The notes below the pieces were generated by a model. That model made no database searches. It saw only the letters and a program-made list of their open reading frames with translations, and was not told the origin of the DNA. Positions 18,371 through 26,854 of a DNA stretch of 64,000 bases are shown in pieces. The position numbers were made by a program, and so were the translations under genes. Location of the stretch: contig NZ_FNWD01000002.1 in the NCBI RefSeq assembly GCF_900104655.1, positions 744,001 through 808,000 on the forward strand. The letters are read 5' to 3'. Source of the DNA: Millionella massiliensis (lineage in GTDB: Bacteria > Bacteroidota > Bacteroidia > Bacteroidales > Rikenellaceae). How positions within the stretch are numbered: the first letter of the stretch is position 1; each line of letters opens with the position of its first letter.

Positions 18371-18409
18371 AAAATCCCCGAGTGTTTTTACATGCACTCG
18401 GGGATTTTT
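18371..18409 (+). terminator. Rho-independent terminator after the GH35-GH43-GH2 operon
   Basis: Stem AATCCCCGAGTG at 18373-18384 pairs perfectly with CACTCGGGGATT at 18395-18406 around a 10-nt loop, followed by a T run. Confidence 0.9.
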
Positions 18410-18785
18410 GTATCGATCCTTGAAAGGGGGATGCTGACGACAAAACTCCGCACCGCCAACAACCCGCATTTTGACTTCTCGCTAAGCGACGGAAGAAGAA
18501 CTGAAGAAAGTAAACGCCACAACCGAACAGTCGAAAACCGAACAGGCCACCCAAAGATTTTTGTACATGATTCTAAAACTTCGCTCCATCATTACGCATT
18601 CATCATAAAAAGTCCTTTTATATTTAACATAATTAAATATCCATAAAATAATTAAACAGAACTCACACGAAAGGAAATACGACAAATAGATTTTAGACGT
18701 GTAAACAGATCAACGAGAAAAAGCAGACTTTTGAGCCCAGGAAAAATGCCCTTACGGTTACGCAAAAATTTTTTTAAACCCGCGC
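18410..18785. other. AT-rich intergenic region with no recognised gene
   Basis: About 375 bp between the GH2 terminator and the end of the XRE gene. Composition drops sharply to AT-rich from about 18590. Short open frames here lack family features, codon bias or promoters. Nothing else recognised. Confidence 0.5.
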
Positions 18786-19301
18786 TCAGCGATTATGGTA
18801 CTCCTCGAACGAACCATTATCGAAAAATAGGATAACCCTTATAACTCGCTTGTCCTCAGCAGCTACTGGTATTGAATTAGAAATAGGGGCTGATTGGCTT
18901 TGCGAGTCGTTTACACCTGTAACATCATTAATTTCCGCCTTGTCATCACTTGTATCTAATTGAAGATCAACTATATTTACATCGTTTGCATCCGTAATCA
19001 GCTTCTCATTCGTCGATTTTGGCTCTTCATTTACATTTGTAATTGTTTCCTGGTTTACTTCGCGTGTCTTCTGCTCTACCTGCTTTGGTTTACTTTTGTA
19101 AATTTCGCCAATTCCATTAATCATCCAATCTGGATTCAGATCCGGAAAACGTAGTAACAACCGTGAAATAAAGTCAAAATTCGGCTTATTACGCCCAGAG
19201 AGCAAATGAGATATACTGGAGGGCTGAACCTCCATGATTTCTGCGAATTTTACAGCTGTAAGACCCTCGGATTGTAAAAACTGGGCGAGTCGCTCTTTCA
19301 T
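18786..19301 (-). CDS. XRE-type helix-turn-helix regulator, AT-rich gene
   Basis: 171 residues from the ATG at 19301. Earlier GTG/ATG codons at 19322 and 19319 are rejected because they overlap or precede the predicted start of transcription (about 19315) from a perfect promoter at 19322-19352. Residues 1-65 are a Cro/C1-type HTH (LTAVKFAEIMEVQPSSISHLLSGRNKP), followed by DWMINGIGEIYK, common in Bacteroidetes XRE proteins. Residues 70-140 are polar and low-complexity; the C-terminus (KRVIRVILFFDNGSFEEY) is a short strand motif also seen in these regulators. The gene is far more AT-rich than its neighbours, which may indicate acquisition or relaxed composition. It stands alone with about 650 bp of noncoding DNA upstream. 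Target unknown; autoregulation is plausible. Confidence 0.85.
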   Translation of the reverse strand: MKERLAQFLQSEGLTAVKFAEIMEVQPSSISHLLSGRNKPNFDFISRLLLRFPDLNPDWMINGIGEIYKSKPKQVEQKTREVNQETITNVNEEPKSTNEKLITDANDVNIVDLQLDTSDDKAEINDVTGVNDSQSQSAPISNSIPVAAEDKRVIRVILFFDNGSFEEYHNR

Positions 19302-19321
19302 AGTTGTAACAATTAACATCA

Positions 19322-19352
19322 CAAAGATAAACTATTCATCGTGATTTACAAA
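19322..19352 (-). promoter_or_regulatory. Bacteroidetes-type promoter of the XRE regulator
   Basis: On the minus strand TTTG (19352-19349), 19 bp, TATCTTTG (19329-19322), an exact consensus match. It sets the start codon at 19301, with a very short leader of about 14 nt. Confidence 0.85.
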
Positions 19353-19660
19353 AGTATGACAACGATTCTTTTTTCGTTCCATATTAATGAACCTCTAAAA
19401 CATGTGTAATTATAAAATCATATAAAATGCATAAAATTATGATTGACATACTTTTAAGCATTTAGCTTATATTCATTTGCTGATACATATAATCTTGGTG
19501 ATTATATAATTACATATATCAGGAAAGTTATAGCTTATATAAAAATACGTAAAACACTGGGATACATAGTATTGTATATTTACACATTAAGTAATACAAG
19601 CGATTGAAGCCACACTTACATACCTTAAAATTACAATTGTAATCTCTATCTTAACTAAAA
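19353..19660. other. Very AT-rich noncoding region upstream of the XRE gene
   Basis: About 300 bp, among the most AT-rich DNA in the window. It contains TAGCTTATAT twice (about 19467 and 19531) and a 12-bp palindrome TTACAATTGTAA (19631-19642). No coding frame, tRNA or clear plus-strand promoter seen. Confidence 0.4.
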
Positions 19661-19696
19661 AAGCAGGGCAAACTCATCACTGAGCCTACCCTGCCC
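19656..19696 (-). terminator. Terminator-like hairpin (distal of two)
   Basis: Read on the minus strand, GCAGGG (19694-19689) pairs with CCCTGC (19668-19663), and a T run follows. It is the second terminator downstream of the HIT gene; a transcript ending here would start between the two hairpins or read through the first. Confidence 0.6.
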
Positions 19697-19810
19697 CACA
19701 GAAAATTCAAAAAAAAATCAAAATCACTGCACTTCGGTAACTCCCTGCCTCAGCCCCCTTCATAGATCAAACAGGGAAGCCTTCCGCTCAAGACCAAAGT
19801 GTAAAAGACG

Positions 19811-19855
19811 AAAAAAGGGCTTCGCTGACCCAACGGTCACGCAAAGCCCTAAAAA
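19811..19855 (-). terminator. Terminator of the rsh-membrane protein-HIT operon
   Basis: On the minus strand AGGGCTTTGCGTGAC pairs imperfectly with GTCAGCGAAGCCCT around a short loop, followed by six T residues. It lies about 115 bp after the HIT stop codon. Confidence 0.8.
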
Positions 19856-19969
19856 GATTCTCCCGAGGCGCGCTCGTCCGACTAAACGCTATTCATCACC
19901 TTTCTATCGAACAAGCTCACTTTGGCCGCCCCAGAACTCGAGCGATCAAATAACAAAAGCGCGATATCC

Positions 19970-20356
19970 TCAGAATTGAATCTTCGCCTGGATCGCTTTA
20001 AATTCATCCGGCGTCAGTTTCAATTTCGGACGGCTGAAGTCCAGGTCGCCTCCTTCGCTGATCGGAACCAGGTGGATATGCGCATGCGGCACGTCCAATC
20101 CGATCACTGCCATCCCGATCCGTTTGCACGGCACAGCAGCACGGATATGTGCGGCAACCTTTTTCGCAAAAGCCATCATCCCGGCCAGTTCCTCGTCGTT
20201 CAGATCGAAGATGTAATCGACCTCACGCTTCGGAACCACCAGCGTATGTCCCTCAGCCAGAGGATTAATATCCAGAAATGCGTAAAAATGCTCGTCTTCT
20301 GCGATCTTGTAACTGGGGATCTCCCCATTGATGATCTTCGTGAAAATCGTAGCCAT
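19970..20356 (-). CDS. HIT family nucleotide-binding/hydrolase protein
   Basis: 128-residue histidine-triad protein of the HinT/HIT branch, hydrolysing nucleoside phosphoramidates or related adenylated compounds in the cytosol. The family start IFTKIINGEIPSYKI is at 4-18, followed by AFLDINPLAEGHTLVVPK. The triad is His91-x-His93-x-His95 in HAHIHL. Length is normal for the family. It is the third gene of a minus-strand operon behind RelA/SpoT and a small membrane protein, 30 bp after the latter, and is followed by a terminator. The exact substrate cannot be read from sequence. Confidence 0.95.
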   Translation of the reverse strand: MATIFTKIINGEIPSYKIAEDEHFYAFLDINPLAEGHTLVVPKREVDYIFDLNDEELAGMMAFAKKVAAHIRAAVPCKRIGMAVIGLDVPHAHIHLVPISEGGDLDFSRPKLKLTPDEFKAIQAKIQF

Positions 20357-20386
20357 GCTCTGTTGTCTGTTAATTATGTTAAACGT

Positions 20387-20878
20387 TTAATACTCCAGAT
20401 ATTTCGGTTTCAACAGCTCGCTGGAGATAATGATCGTCCGCAGATCGGTCACCACCTTCGGACGTTCCGCTTGCCGTTCCACAACATCAGGCGGCGCCTC
20501 TTCGGGCCTCTGCTCGGGAATCGTCAACCACTCCTCCTCACGTCCGACGTAACTGTCCAGGAATGACACCGCAGGCTCCCGCTCCGGAGGCCGGTCGATC
20601 GGCAACGGCTCGACAGCCAAAGATTCCACGGAATCCAAAGCCTGACTTCTCGCAGGCTCCACCACCTCCTCCTCAACCATCATCCCTTGCTCATCCGGCT
20701 CATTTCGCGATTCGGGCACGGGCACTGATGCGGAACTCGGGAAAGGAAAATTCTCGCCATTGGGCGACTGATCCGGCGAAGCGGACTTGCCTTTCGCCGT
20801 CTTTTGCACGGTACTCCAAATACCGAATACCGATATGGCGATAACGATCAACAGTTGCAGCAATACTCCATTATCCAT
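20387..20878 (-). CDS. Hypothetical single-pass membrane protein
   Basis: 163 residues, not recognised. Residues 5-22 (VLLQLLIVIAISVFGIWS) are a single N-terminal transmembrane segment; the rest is hydrophilic, Pro/Glu-rich and probably disordered (QSPNGENFPFPSS, PIDRPPEREP), ending in a short conserved-looking tail (TDLRTIIISSELLKPKYLEY) that could be an interaction motif. It starts 14 bp after the RelA/SpoT stop and precedes the HIT gene, so all three are likely one transcript. The ending resembles small Bacteroidetes membrane proteins of unknown role found beside rsh genes, but I cannot name a family. Confidence 0.8.
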   Translation of the reverse strand: MDNGVLLQLLIVIAISVFGIWSTVQKTAKGKSASPDQSPNGENFPFPSSASVPVPESRNEPDEQGMMVEEEVVEPARSQALDSVESLAVEPLPIDRPPEREPAVSFLDSYVGREEEWLTIPEQRPEEAPPDVVERQAERPKVVTDLRTIIISSELLKPKYLEY

Positions 20879-20892
20879 AACAAGCTATGCGA

Positions 20893-23199
20893 TTAATCGA
20901 CCATCGAGGCCTCCGTACGATTGACTTTTTCCACCCCTTTGACCGATTTGACCTTGTCCATAATCACCTTCAGATCCTCGCTGCTGCGCACATAGAGGCT
21001 CAAGGTGCCTTCGAAAATTCCGTCGTGGCTGTGTATATGGAGTTCGCGGATATTGACATTCAATTCACCGCTGATAATCTTGGCCAGGTCATAAAGGATG
21101 CCCACGCGGTCGATGCCGCGCACCTCGATAATCGCCAGGTATGACATCACCTTCTCGCTCGACCACTTGGCCGGAACGATACGGTCGCCATGCTGGGCCG
21201 AGAGTTTAACGGCCTGATGGCAGTTCTTTTTGTGCACTTCGACCCGCCCGTCGTCCATCTTGAATCCGACCACCTCGTCACCCGGAATGGGGTTACAGCA
21301 TTCGGCCATAACATACTGGTAATCGGTGTGTTCTTCTTCGTTATCCTCTTTTTTCCGGTCGCCGGAACCGAGGAAACGGAACGGGTTGGCAAACTGCAGG
21401 GTCCAATATTTCATCAACTTGCTGGCCGAGTTCTGTTTCAGAATCTTGTCCAGCCCGTCGAGTTGAATGATGCCTGCCCCCAGTTTGCTGTAAAATTCAT
21501 CTTTACTGGTCGAATGGTAGGCCGGCAGCACCTTGCGGAATACGCGGGCCTGAAGAGGTACTCCGCGCTTTTTCATCTCGGCTTCAAAAAGTTCCTGCCC
21601 CTTCACAATGTTATTTTCACCCTCGCGTTTGAGGAACTGTTTGATGTGCGTACGCGCCTTGGCGGTTGTGATATGGTCGAGCCACTCGACCTGAGGCCGG
21701 GCGTTCTGCGAAGTGAGAATTTCGATCTGGTCGCCGGTATGAATTTCGGCGTACAGGGGGGTGATTTTATAGTTGACTTTCGCACCGATGGCCCGATTCC
21801 CAATCTTCGAGTGAATCTCGTAGGCAAAGTCGAGCACGGTGGAACCTTTGGGCATGGTCCGCGACTCTCCGGTGGGGGTGAAGACCACGATTTCGGAGAC
21901 CTGTAGGTTCATTTTGAAATTGTCCATGAACTCCACAGCATCCTCCGAAGGGCTGTTCAGCGCTTCGCGAAGTTGTGCCAGCCAGTGGTCCAGGTCCTTA
22001 TCCTTGCCGGGTTCGCCTGTCTCTTTGCCGTCCATCTTGTATTTCCAGTGGGCAGCGAATCCGCGTTCGGCGATTTCGTCCATGCGCTGCGAACGAATCT
22101 GCACTTCGGCCCAGATGCCTTCGGGCCCCATCACGGTGCAATGGAGCGCCTCGTAACCGTTGGCCTTGGGGATATTGACCCAGTCGCGAATCCGGTCGGG
22201 TTTGGGCTTGTAAATATCCGTAATCAGGGAGTAGATGTGCCAGCACTGCGACTTTTCGGGAATCAGCGGCGAAGGCTTGAAAACGATACGAATGGCGAAC
22301 AGGTCGTAAATCTCTTCGAAGGTGACCTGTTTGCGTTTCATCTTCTTCCAGATGGAATAGACCGACTTGACGCGCCCCGAGATTTCGAACTCAATGTTGT
22401 TTTCCTTGAGTTTCTCGATGATGGGCGGATTGAATTTCTCGATAAACTGGAGGCGCTGAGGCTCCGTATCGGCCAGTTTCTGTTTGATCTGGTTGTATTC
22501 GTCGGGGAATCGGTACTTGAGGCTGAGATCTTCGAATTCGGTTTTGATGGCGTAGAGCCCAAGACGGTGTGCCAGCGGAGCGAACAGATAGATCGTCTCG
22601 GAGGCGATCTTCATCTGTTTGTGTTTGGGCATGGAGCCGAGTGTCCGCATATTGTGGAGGCGGTCGGCGATCTTGATAAGGCAGACCCGGATGTCGTCCG
22701 AGAGGGTCAGCAGCATCTTTTTGAAGTTCTCTGCCTGTTTGGAGCTATCCTGAGCGAATGCCCCTTCGAGTTTGGTGAGCCCGTCGACCATCGAGGCGAC
22801 TTTGGCGCCGAATCGGTGTTCGATATCCTCAACGGTATAGTCCGTATCCTCGACCACGTCATGCAGCAGCGCCGCCATGACCGACTTGACACCCAGTCCA
22901 ATCTCGACCACCACAATACGGGCCACGGCCAGCGGATGGGTGATATAGGGTTCTCCGGAGTGGCGTTTGACGCCGCGGTGAGCTTCATTGGCAAAGTAGA
23001 ATGCCGCCCGGATACGGTTATAATCTTCTTCGTTTTTGCAGATGGGCGCACACCGCTCCAACAGTTCGTCGAACTGCTGTTGGACCATCTGTTCATCCTT
23101 GTCAGCGCTGCTTTTCTGAGGGGCTGAACCGGGCATCGGTTCGGTCTTCGCCGCTGACGACGTTTGCATGGAGCCGGAAGGGAGGATAGAGTCAGCCAT
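20893..23199 (-). CDS. Bifunctional (p)ppGpp synthetase/hydrolase RelA/SpoT (RSH)
   Basis: 768 residues from the ATG at 23199. A longer in-frame start at 23262 is unlikely because a TATCTTAG promoter box lies at 23226-23219. Domains: HD hydrolase about 70-220, with an intact HDVVED at 113-118 and RIADRLHNMRTL; synthetase about 260-390 (NIPKANGYEALHCTVMGPEG, then EVQIRS and AAHWKYK); TGS about 420-480 (VFTPTGESRTMPKGSTVLDF); helical and zinc-finger-like region with ECCNPIPGDEV; C-terminal ACT (IIEVRGIDRVGILYDLAKIIS). Both catalytic halves look intact, so it should make and degrade (p)ppGpp in the stringent response. The N-terminal 45 residues are Ser/Ala-rich and probably disordered. Confidence 0.95.
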   Translation of the reverse strand: MADSILPSGSMQTSSAAKTEPMPGSAPQKSSADKDEQMVQQQFDELLERCAPICKNEEDYNRIRAAFYFANEAHRGVKRHSGEPYITHPLAVARIVVVEIGLGVKSVMAALLHDVVEDTDYTVEDIEHRFGAKVASMVDGLTKLEGAFAQDSSKQAENFKKMLLTLSDDIRVCLIKIADRLHNMRTLGSMPKHKQMKIASETIYLFAPLAHRLGLYAIKTEFEDLSLKYRFPDEYNQIKQKLADTEPQRLQFIEKFNPPIIEKLKENNIEFEISGRVKSVYSIWKKMKRKQVTFEEIYDLFAIRIVFKPSPLIPEKSQCWHIYSLITDIYKPKPDRIRDWVNIPKANGYEALHCTVMGPEGIWAEVQIRSQRMDEIAERGFAAHWKYKMDGKETGEPGKDKDLDHWLAQLREALNSPSEDAVEFMDNFKMNLQVSEIVVFTPTGESRTMPKGSTVLDFAYEIHSKIGNRAIGAKVNYKITPLYAEIHTGDQIEILTSQNARPQVEWLDHITTAKARTHIKQFLKREGENNIVKGQELFEAEMKKRGVPLQARVFRKVLPAYHSTSKDEFYSKLGAGIIQLDGLDKILKQNSASKLMKYWTLQFANPFRFLGSGDRKKEDNEEEHTDYQYVMAECCNPIPGDEVVGFKMDDGRVEVHKKNCHQAVKLSAQHGDRIVPAKWSSEKVMSYLAIIEVRGIDRVGILYDLAKIISGELNVNIRELHIHSHDGIFEGTLSLYVRSSEDLKVIMDKVKSVKGVEKVNRTEASMVD

Positions 23200-23218
23200 A
23201 GTCTGCAATTTTCGAAAA

Positions 23219-23226
23219 CTAAGATA
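23219..23226 (-). promoter_or_regulatory. Probable -7 promoter box of the RSH gene
   Basis: Minus strand TATCTTAG, one mismatch to TAnnTTTG, 20 nt before the preferred start codon at 23199. No good -33 element was found. Confidence 0.5.
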
Positions 23227-23260
23227 CAATTTTTCCTCCAATATTCCGTTCCTTTCCCAC

Positions 23261-23298
23261 AAAAAAAGCGGGTATTCGTCAGCAAAACGAATACCCGC
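23261..23298 (-). terminator. recA terminator
   Basis: GCGGGTATTCGT (23268-23279) and ACGAATACCCGC (23287-23298) form a perfect 12-bp stem with a 7-nt loop; on the minus strand it is followed by seven T residues. Confidence 0.9.
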
Positions 23299-23324
23299 CG
23301 GACTTTCGCTCTATTCTGCGTCGC

Positions 23325-24407
23325 CTACTCGTTCACCTGAGCGAGTGCTTCACGAACTTTGGCTTCGAGTTCGTCGGCCAGTTCGAGATCCTGCAACAAC
23401 AGGGTTTTCACAGCATCGCGTCCCTGACCAAGTTTGCGGTCACCGTACGAGAACCAGGAACCGCTCTTCTTGATGATATTGAACTCGACACCCAGGTCGA
23501 TGATCTCGCCGACTTTGGAGATCCCCTCGCCGAAGACAATATCGAATTCGGTTTTGCGGAAGGGGGGCGCCATCTTGTTCTTCACGATCTTCACTTTGGT
23601 GCGGTTACCGGTCGCCTCGTCGCCGTCTTTCAGGGCGGTTCCCTTGCGGACATCGACACGCACCGATGCATAGAACTTCAGCGCGTTACCGCCGGTGGTG
23701 GTTTCGGGGTTGCCGAACATCACGCCGATCTTCTCACGCAGCTGGTTGATGAAGATACAGAGGGTATTGGTTTTGCTGATCGTGGCGGTCAGTTTGCGCA
23801 GGGCCTGCGACATCAGACGGGCCTGGAGTCCGACTTTGGAATCCCCCATATCGCCTTCGATTTCGGCCTTCGGGGTCAGGGCGGCCACGGAGTCGATCAC
23901 GATAATATCAATGGCGCTCGAACGAATCAGATGGTCGGCGATTTCAAGGGCCTGCTCGCCGTTGTCGGGCTGCGAAATCAGCAGGTTATCGACATCGACG
24001 CCCAGTTTTTCGGCATAAAAGCGGTCGAAAGCGTGTTCGGCATCGATAAAGGCGGCGATACCGCCGTTTTTCTGAGCTTCGGCGATGGCATGGATAGCCA
24101 ATGTGGTCTTACCGGAGGATTCGGGACCGTAAATTTCCACGATACGGCCGCGCGGATAGCCGCCGATACCAAGGGCGTGGTCGAGCCCGATCGAGCCGGA
24201 CGAAATAACGGGAACGTCGGCCACGACACGGTCGCTCATACGCATGATGGTTCCCTTGCCGAAGTCTTTTTCGAGTTTATCCATTGCAGCCTGAAGCACT
24301 TTGAGCTTTTCGGCCGGAATTTCGGGGCGTTTCTTGACGGCGGGCGCCTCGGCAGCCGCGGGGGTCGCCGGGGCTTTGTCCTGGGTCTTTTCTTTTTCTT
24401 CTGCCAT
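23325..24407 (-). CDS. recA: Recombinase A
   Basis: 360 residues from the ATG at 24407. A start at 24455 would overlap the upstream bcp gene and add a non-RecA tail. RecA forms ATP-dependent filaments on single-stranded DNA for homologous recombination and SOS induction. Walker A GPESSGKT is at 94-101, followed by [11 protein letters not shown] and the DNA-binding loop regions ([20 protein letters not shown], then [30 protein letters not shown]). Residues 1-30 form an Ala/Pro/Lys-rich extension typical of Bacteroidetes RecA. The gene follows bcp by 19 bp and ends at a strong terminator. No SOS box was identified. Confidence 0.98.
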   Translation of the reverse strand: MAEEKEKTQDKAPATPAAAEAPAVKKRPEIPAEKLKVLQAAMDKLEKDFGKGTIMRMSDRVVADVPVISSGSIGLDHALGIGGYPRGRIVEIYGPESSGKTTLAIHAIAEAQKNGGIAAFIDAEHAFDRFYAEKLGVDVDNLLISQPDNGEQALEIADHLIRSSAIDIIVIDSVAALTPKAEIEGDMGDSKVGLQARLMSQALRKLTATISKTNTLCIFINQLREKIGVMFGNPETTTGGNALKFYASVRVDVRKGTALKDGDEATGNRTKVKIVKNKMAPPFRKTEFDIVFGEGISKVGEIIDLGVEFNIIKKSGSWFSYGDRKLGQGRDAVKTLLLQDLELADELEAKVREALAQVNE

Positions 24408-24426
24408 GTGTATTTTGTTATGTTGT

Positions 24427-24900
24427 TTACCGATTCTGACCGCGATACCACTCAAGGATCTGTCCGAAGTGGTCCTTGGTATTGACCTTCTGGAACAGGT
24501 GCTCGATGGTACCGTCGGGAGCGATGATGTAGGTCGTACGGATCATCCCCATATAGGTGCGTCCCATCATCTTTTTTTCGCCCCACGTCCCGTAAGCCTG
24601 GGCAAGCGCATGGTCGGCATCGACCAGCAGAGTGAAGGGGAGCTGGTGTTTGGCGATGAACCGCTGATGCGAGGCCGCGCTGTCGCCACTCACCCCGACC
24701 ACCATGAACCCCTCCTGCAGCAACTCCGCATACCCGTCGCGGAGCGAGCAGGCTTCGGCCGTACAGCCGGGGGTATTGTCTTTCGGGTAAAAATAAAGAA
24801 TGATCCGCTTCCCCTGACTCAGCAGGTCGGCCAGCGTGATCGTATTTCCGTTTTGGTCCAGCGCCTCAAATGCGGGCGCCTGATCTCCTGTTTTTAACAT
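24427..24900 (-). CDS. bcp: Thioredoxin-dependent thiol peroxidase, Bcp/PrxQ type
   Basis: 157-residue atypical peroxiredoxin reducing hydroperoxides in the cytosol. The active-site motif [18 protein letters not shown] holds the peroxidatic Cys46 and likely resolving Cys51, the spacing of the Bcp subgroup. GVSGDS and the [14 protein letters not shown] strand are typical. Length is normal. Located upstream of recA in the same direction with 19 bp between them, so the two may be cotranscribed. Confidence 0.95.
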   Translation of the reverse strand: MLKTGDQAPAFEALDQNGNTITLADLLSQGKRIILYFYPKDNTPGCTAEACSLRDGYAELLQEGFMVVGVSGDSAASHQRFIAKHQLPFTLLVDADHALAQAYGTWGEKKMMGRTYMGMIRTTYIIAPDGTIEHLFQKVNTKDHFGQILEWYRGQNR

Positions 24901-25270
24901 ATTCTCTGATGCGTTTTTATGATGAACGCGATTCTGTCCATTATCGTATTTTCCCGACAGGTACTTTTCAGCAGGTAATTCTGCGACGGGCTATTTCCGG
25001 CAAGCAAATTCCCGGCAAGCGCTTTTCATCCGCTTCAATCCCGGCCACACGCAACACACTCCCATACCGGATAGTCTCCATTCCTCCGCTCACTCTTGTC
25101 CCTTGCACTCGCTGCCCACTCTCTTTGGCAGACTCTTCTCCAACTCTCGGTGCTCTCCTGCCACTCCCCCCCTCTCTACACACCTTTCATACCCAATCCG
25201 ATCGTCTCGACAGAGGCAACCAACAGACCTCGGGTCACAATCAAATACGGCCCCTGTCCGGGAATAGCCG
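24901..25270. other. 370-bp intergenic region, pyrimidine-rich on the + strand, no gene
   Basis: From about 25030 to 25200 the + strand is dominated by C and T, like the region at 8500-8820. Open frames here are short and featureless. The promoter of bcp must lie here, but no good TAnnTTTG match was found. Confidence 0.45.
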
Positions 25271-26074
25271 CTATTTGAACGGTGAATCGGGTTCCTTAGC
25301 CATGTGGCTGTAATAGAGTTTGTCGAGCAGACCGGGAGCAAAGAATTTCAGAATACGGGTAGCTTTCCCGTCGAAATCCATCAGCAGGGTCCTTTTGCGT
25401 TTGGCAACGGCTCGAACGATACGCCGTGCGGCTTCGTCGGCAGTCATCATTTTCCCCTCTTCGCGGGGCGAGGCTCCCTGTTGCGACCCGTCGGCCGTAA
25501 GGGCGGCGAAACGCACATTGGAGGCCGTGAATCCGGGCGCCACGATCAGCACATGCACTTTTTTCTTGAGGTTTTCGATGCGGACGGTCTCCAGCAGGCC
25601 GTGCATGGCGTATTTCGAGGAGGAGTAACCGGTCCGTCCGGGCAGGCCGTGGAAGCCGGCTACGGACGAGATGCCGACGATGCTGCCGCGGCTTTGCTGG
25701 ATATGGGGAAGCGCATATTTGGTACAGTAGACGCACCCCCAGAAGTTGGTATCCATCAGCCGGCGAAGCACGTCCAGATCGACGTCGTCGAACAGGGCAC
25801 GCATCGAGATCCCGGCATTGTTGACCAGAATATCGACACGCCCGAATTTCTCTACGGTTCGTTCGATCAGCCGTTTACAGTCCTCCTCGCGGGAGACGTC
25901 GCAGGCAACGGCGAGTCCTTCGACGGGTAATTGGGCGACTACTTTTTCCAATTTGTCGAGGCTCCGGGCCCCGGCGGCAACGTGTGCGCCGAGCGATGCG
26001 AAGCGTTTGGCCAGTGCCTCTCCGATTCCGGACGAGGCTCCTGTCACGATAACTACCTTATCTTTAAAATCCAT
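25271..26074 (-). CDS. Short-chain dehydrogenase/reductase
   Basis: 267-residue NAD(P)-dependent SDR. Rossmann motif TGASSGIG at 11-18, NNAGIS near 85-90, catalytic Ser137 with Tyr150 and Lys154 in YSSSK. The C-terminal region ends with a basic segment (KRKRTLLMDFDGKATRILKFFAPGLLDKLYY) like that of the DHRS7/YqjQ-like membrane-associated branch. Substrate unknown. It follows the MBL-fold gene by 3 bp and closes the three-gene operon that starts with the phosphohexomutase. Confidence 0.93.
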   Translation of the reverse strand: MDFKDKVVIVTGASSGIGEALAKRFASLGAHVAAGARSLDKLEKVVAQLPVEGLAVACDVSREEDCKRLIERTVEKFGRVDILVNNAGISMRALFDDVDLDVLRRLMDTNFWGCVYCTKYALPHIQQSRGSIVGISSVAGFHGLPGRTGYSSSKYAMHGLLETVRIENLKKKVHVLIVAPGFTASNVRFAALTADGSQQGASPREEGKMMTADEAARRIVRAVAKRKRTLLMDFDGKATRILKFFAPGLLDKLYYSHMAKEPDSPFK

Positions 26075-26077
26075 TCG

Positions 26078-26854
26078 TTAAGCTTTGATCTTCAATCCGT
26101 CGTATGCGGGATAGACGTTTTCGGGCAACTCGCCACAGAGGTCGCGATGCAGCCCCAGTTGGTGTGACATGTGGGTCAAATAGGCCCGTCCGGGGCGTGC
26201 CCGACCGATGATGTCGAGAGCCTGGGTGAGCGTAAAGTGCGAGAGATGTTCTTTCCGACGCAGTGCATTGATTACCAACACATCTACCCCTCTGAACTTA
26301 TCGATCTCGTGCTCTTCGATCGCGTTCATGTCGGTCAGGTAACAGATGTTCCCGATCCGATAGCCGAGCACGGGGAGTTTATAGTGCCGCCCCCGAATGG
26401 GAACGACCTGAACACCGCAGACATCGAAGGGTGTCTGATCCGAGAGGATGGGATGCAGCACAACGTCGGGCACTCCGGGATACTTCGGCTCGGCAAAGGC
26501 GTAGTCGAAGATGCGTCGGAGGGTCTTTTCGACGCGGGGCTCGCAATAGAGATCGATGGCCCGCTGCATGACGTAGTTGAATGCGCGCACGTCGTCCATT
26601 CCTCCTACGTGGTCCATGTGCTCGTGGGTGTAGAGGATCGCATCGATTTCGGAGATGTGCTCGCGCAGCATCTGATAACGAAAATCGGGACCCGAATCAA
26701 TAACGATGCGCACGCCGTTCTGTTCCACCAGCACGGACGAGCGCAGCCGTTTGTCACGAGGGTCGGTCGAGCTGCAGACTGCGCAGCCGCAACCAATAAT
26801 CGGCACCCCTTGCGAGGTGCCGGTTCCCAGAAATGTCAGTTCAGTCTCAGGCAA
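26078..26854 (-). CDS. MBL-fold metallo-hydrolase, PhnP-like
   Basis: 258 residues. N-terminal LGTGTSQGVPIIGCGCAVC is characteristic of the PhnP-like/phosphoribosyl cyclic phosphodiesterase branch; the metal-binding HxHxDH motif is His77-Glu-His79-Met-Asp81-His82, and GHYKLPVLGYRIGNICYLTDMN and HLSHFTLTQAL supply further ligands. Likely a cytosolic phosphodiesterase, but the substrate in Bacteroidetes is unclear and no phn genes are nearby. It overlaps the phosphohexomutase gene by 8 bp and precedes the SDR by 3 bp, indicating a translationally coupled operon. Confidence 0.93.
   Translation of the reverse strand: MPETELTFLGTGTSQGVPIIGCGCAVCSSTDPRDKRLRSSVLVEQNGVRIVIDSGPDFRYQMLREHISEIDAILYTHEHMDHVGGMDDVRAFNYVMQRAIDLYCEPRVEKTLRRIFDYAFAEPKYPGVPDVVLHPILSDQTPFDVCGVQVVPIRGRHYKLPVLGYRIGNICYLTDMNAIEEHEIDKFRGVDVLVINALRRKEHLSHFTLTQALDIIGRARPGRAYLTHMSHQLGLHRDLCGELPENVYPAYDGLKIKA

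Noticed and set aside
20893-23199. RSH protein with inactive hydrolase (RelA-like)
   Set aside because: The HDVVED metal motif and RIADRLHN are intact, so hydrolase activity is expected.
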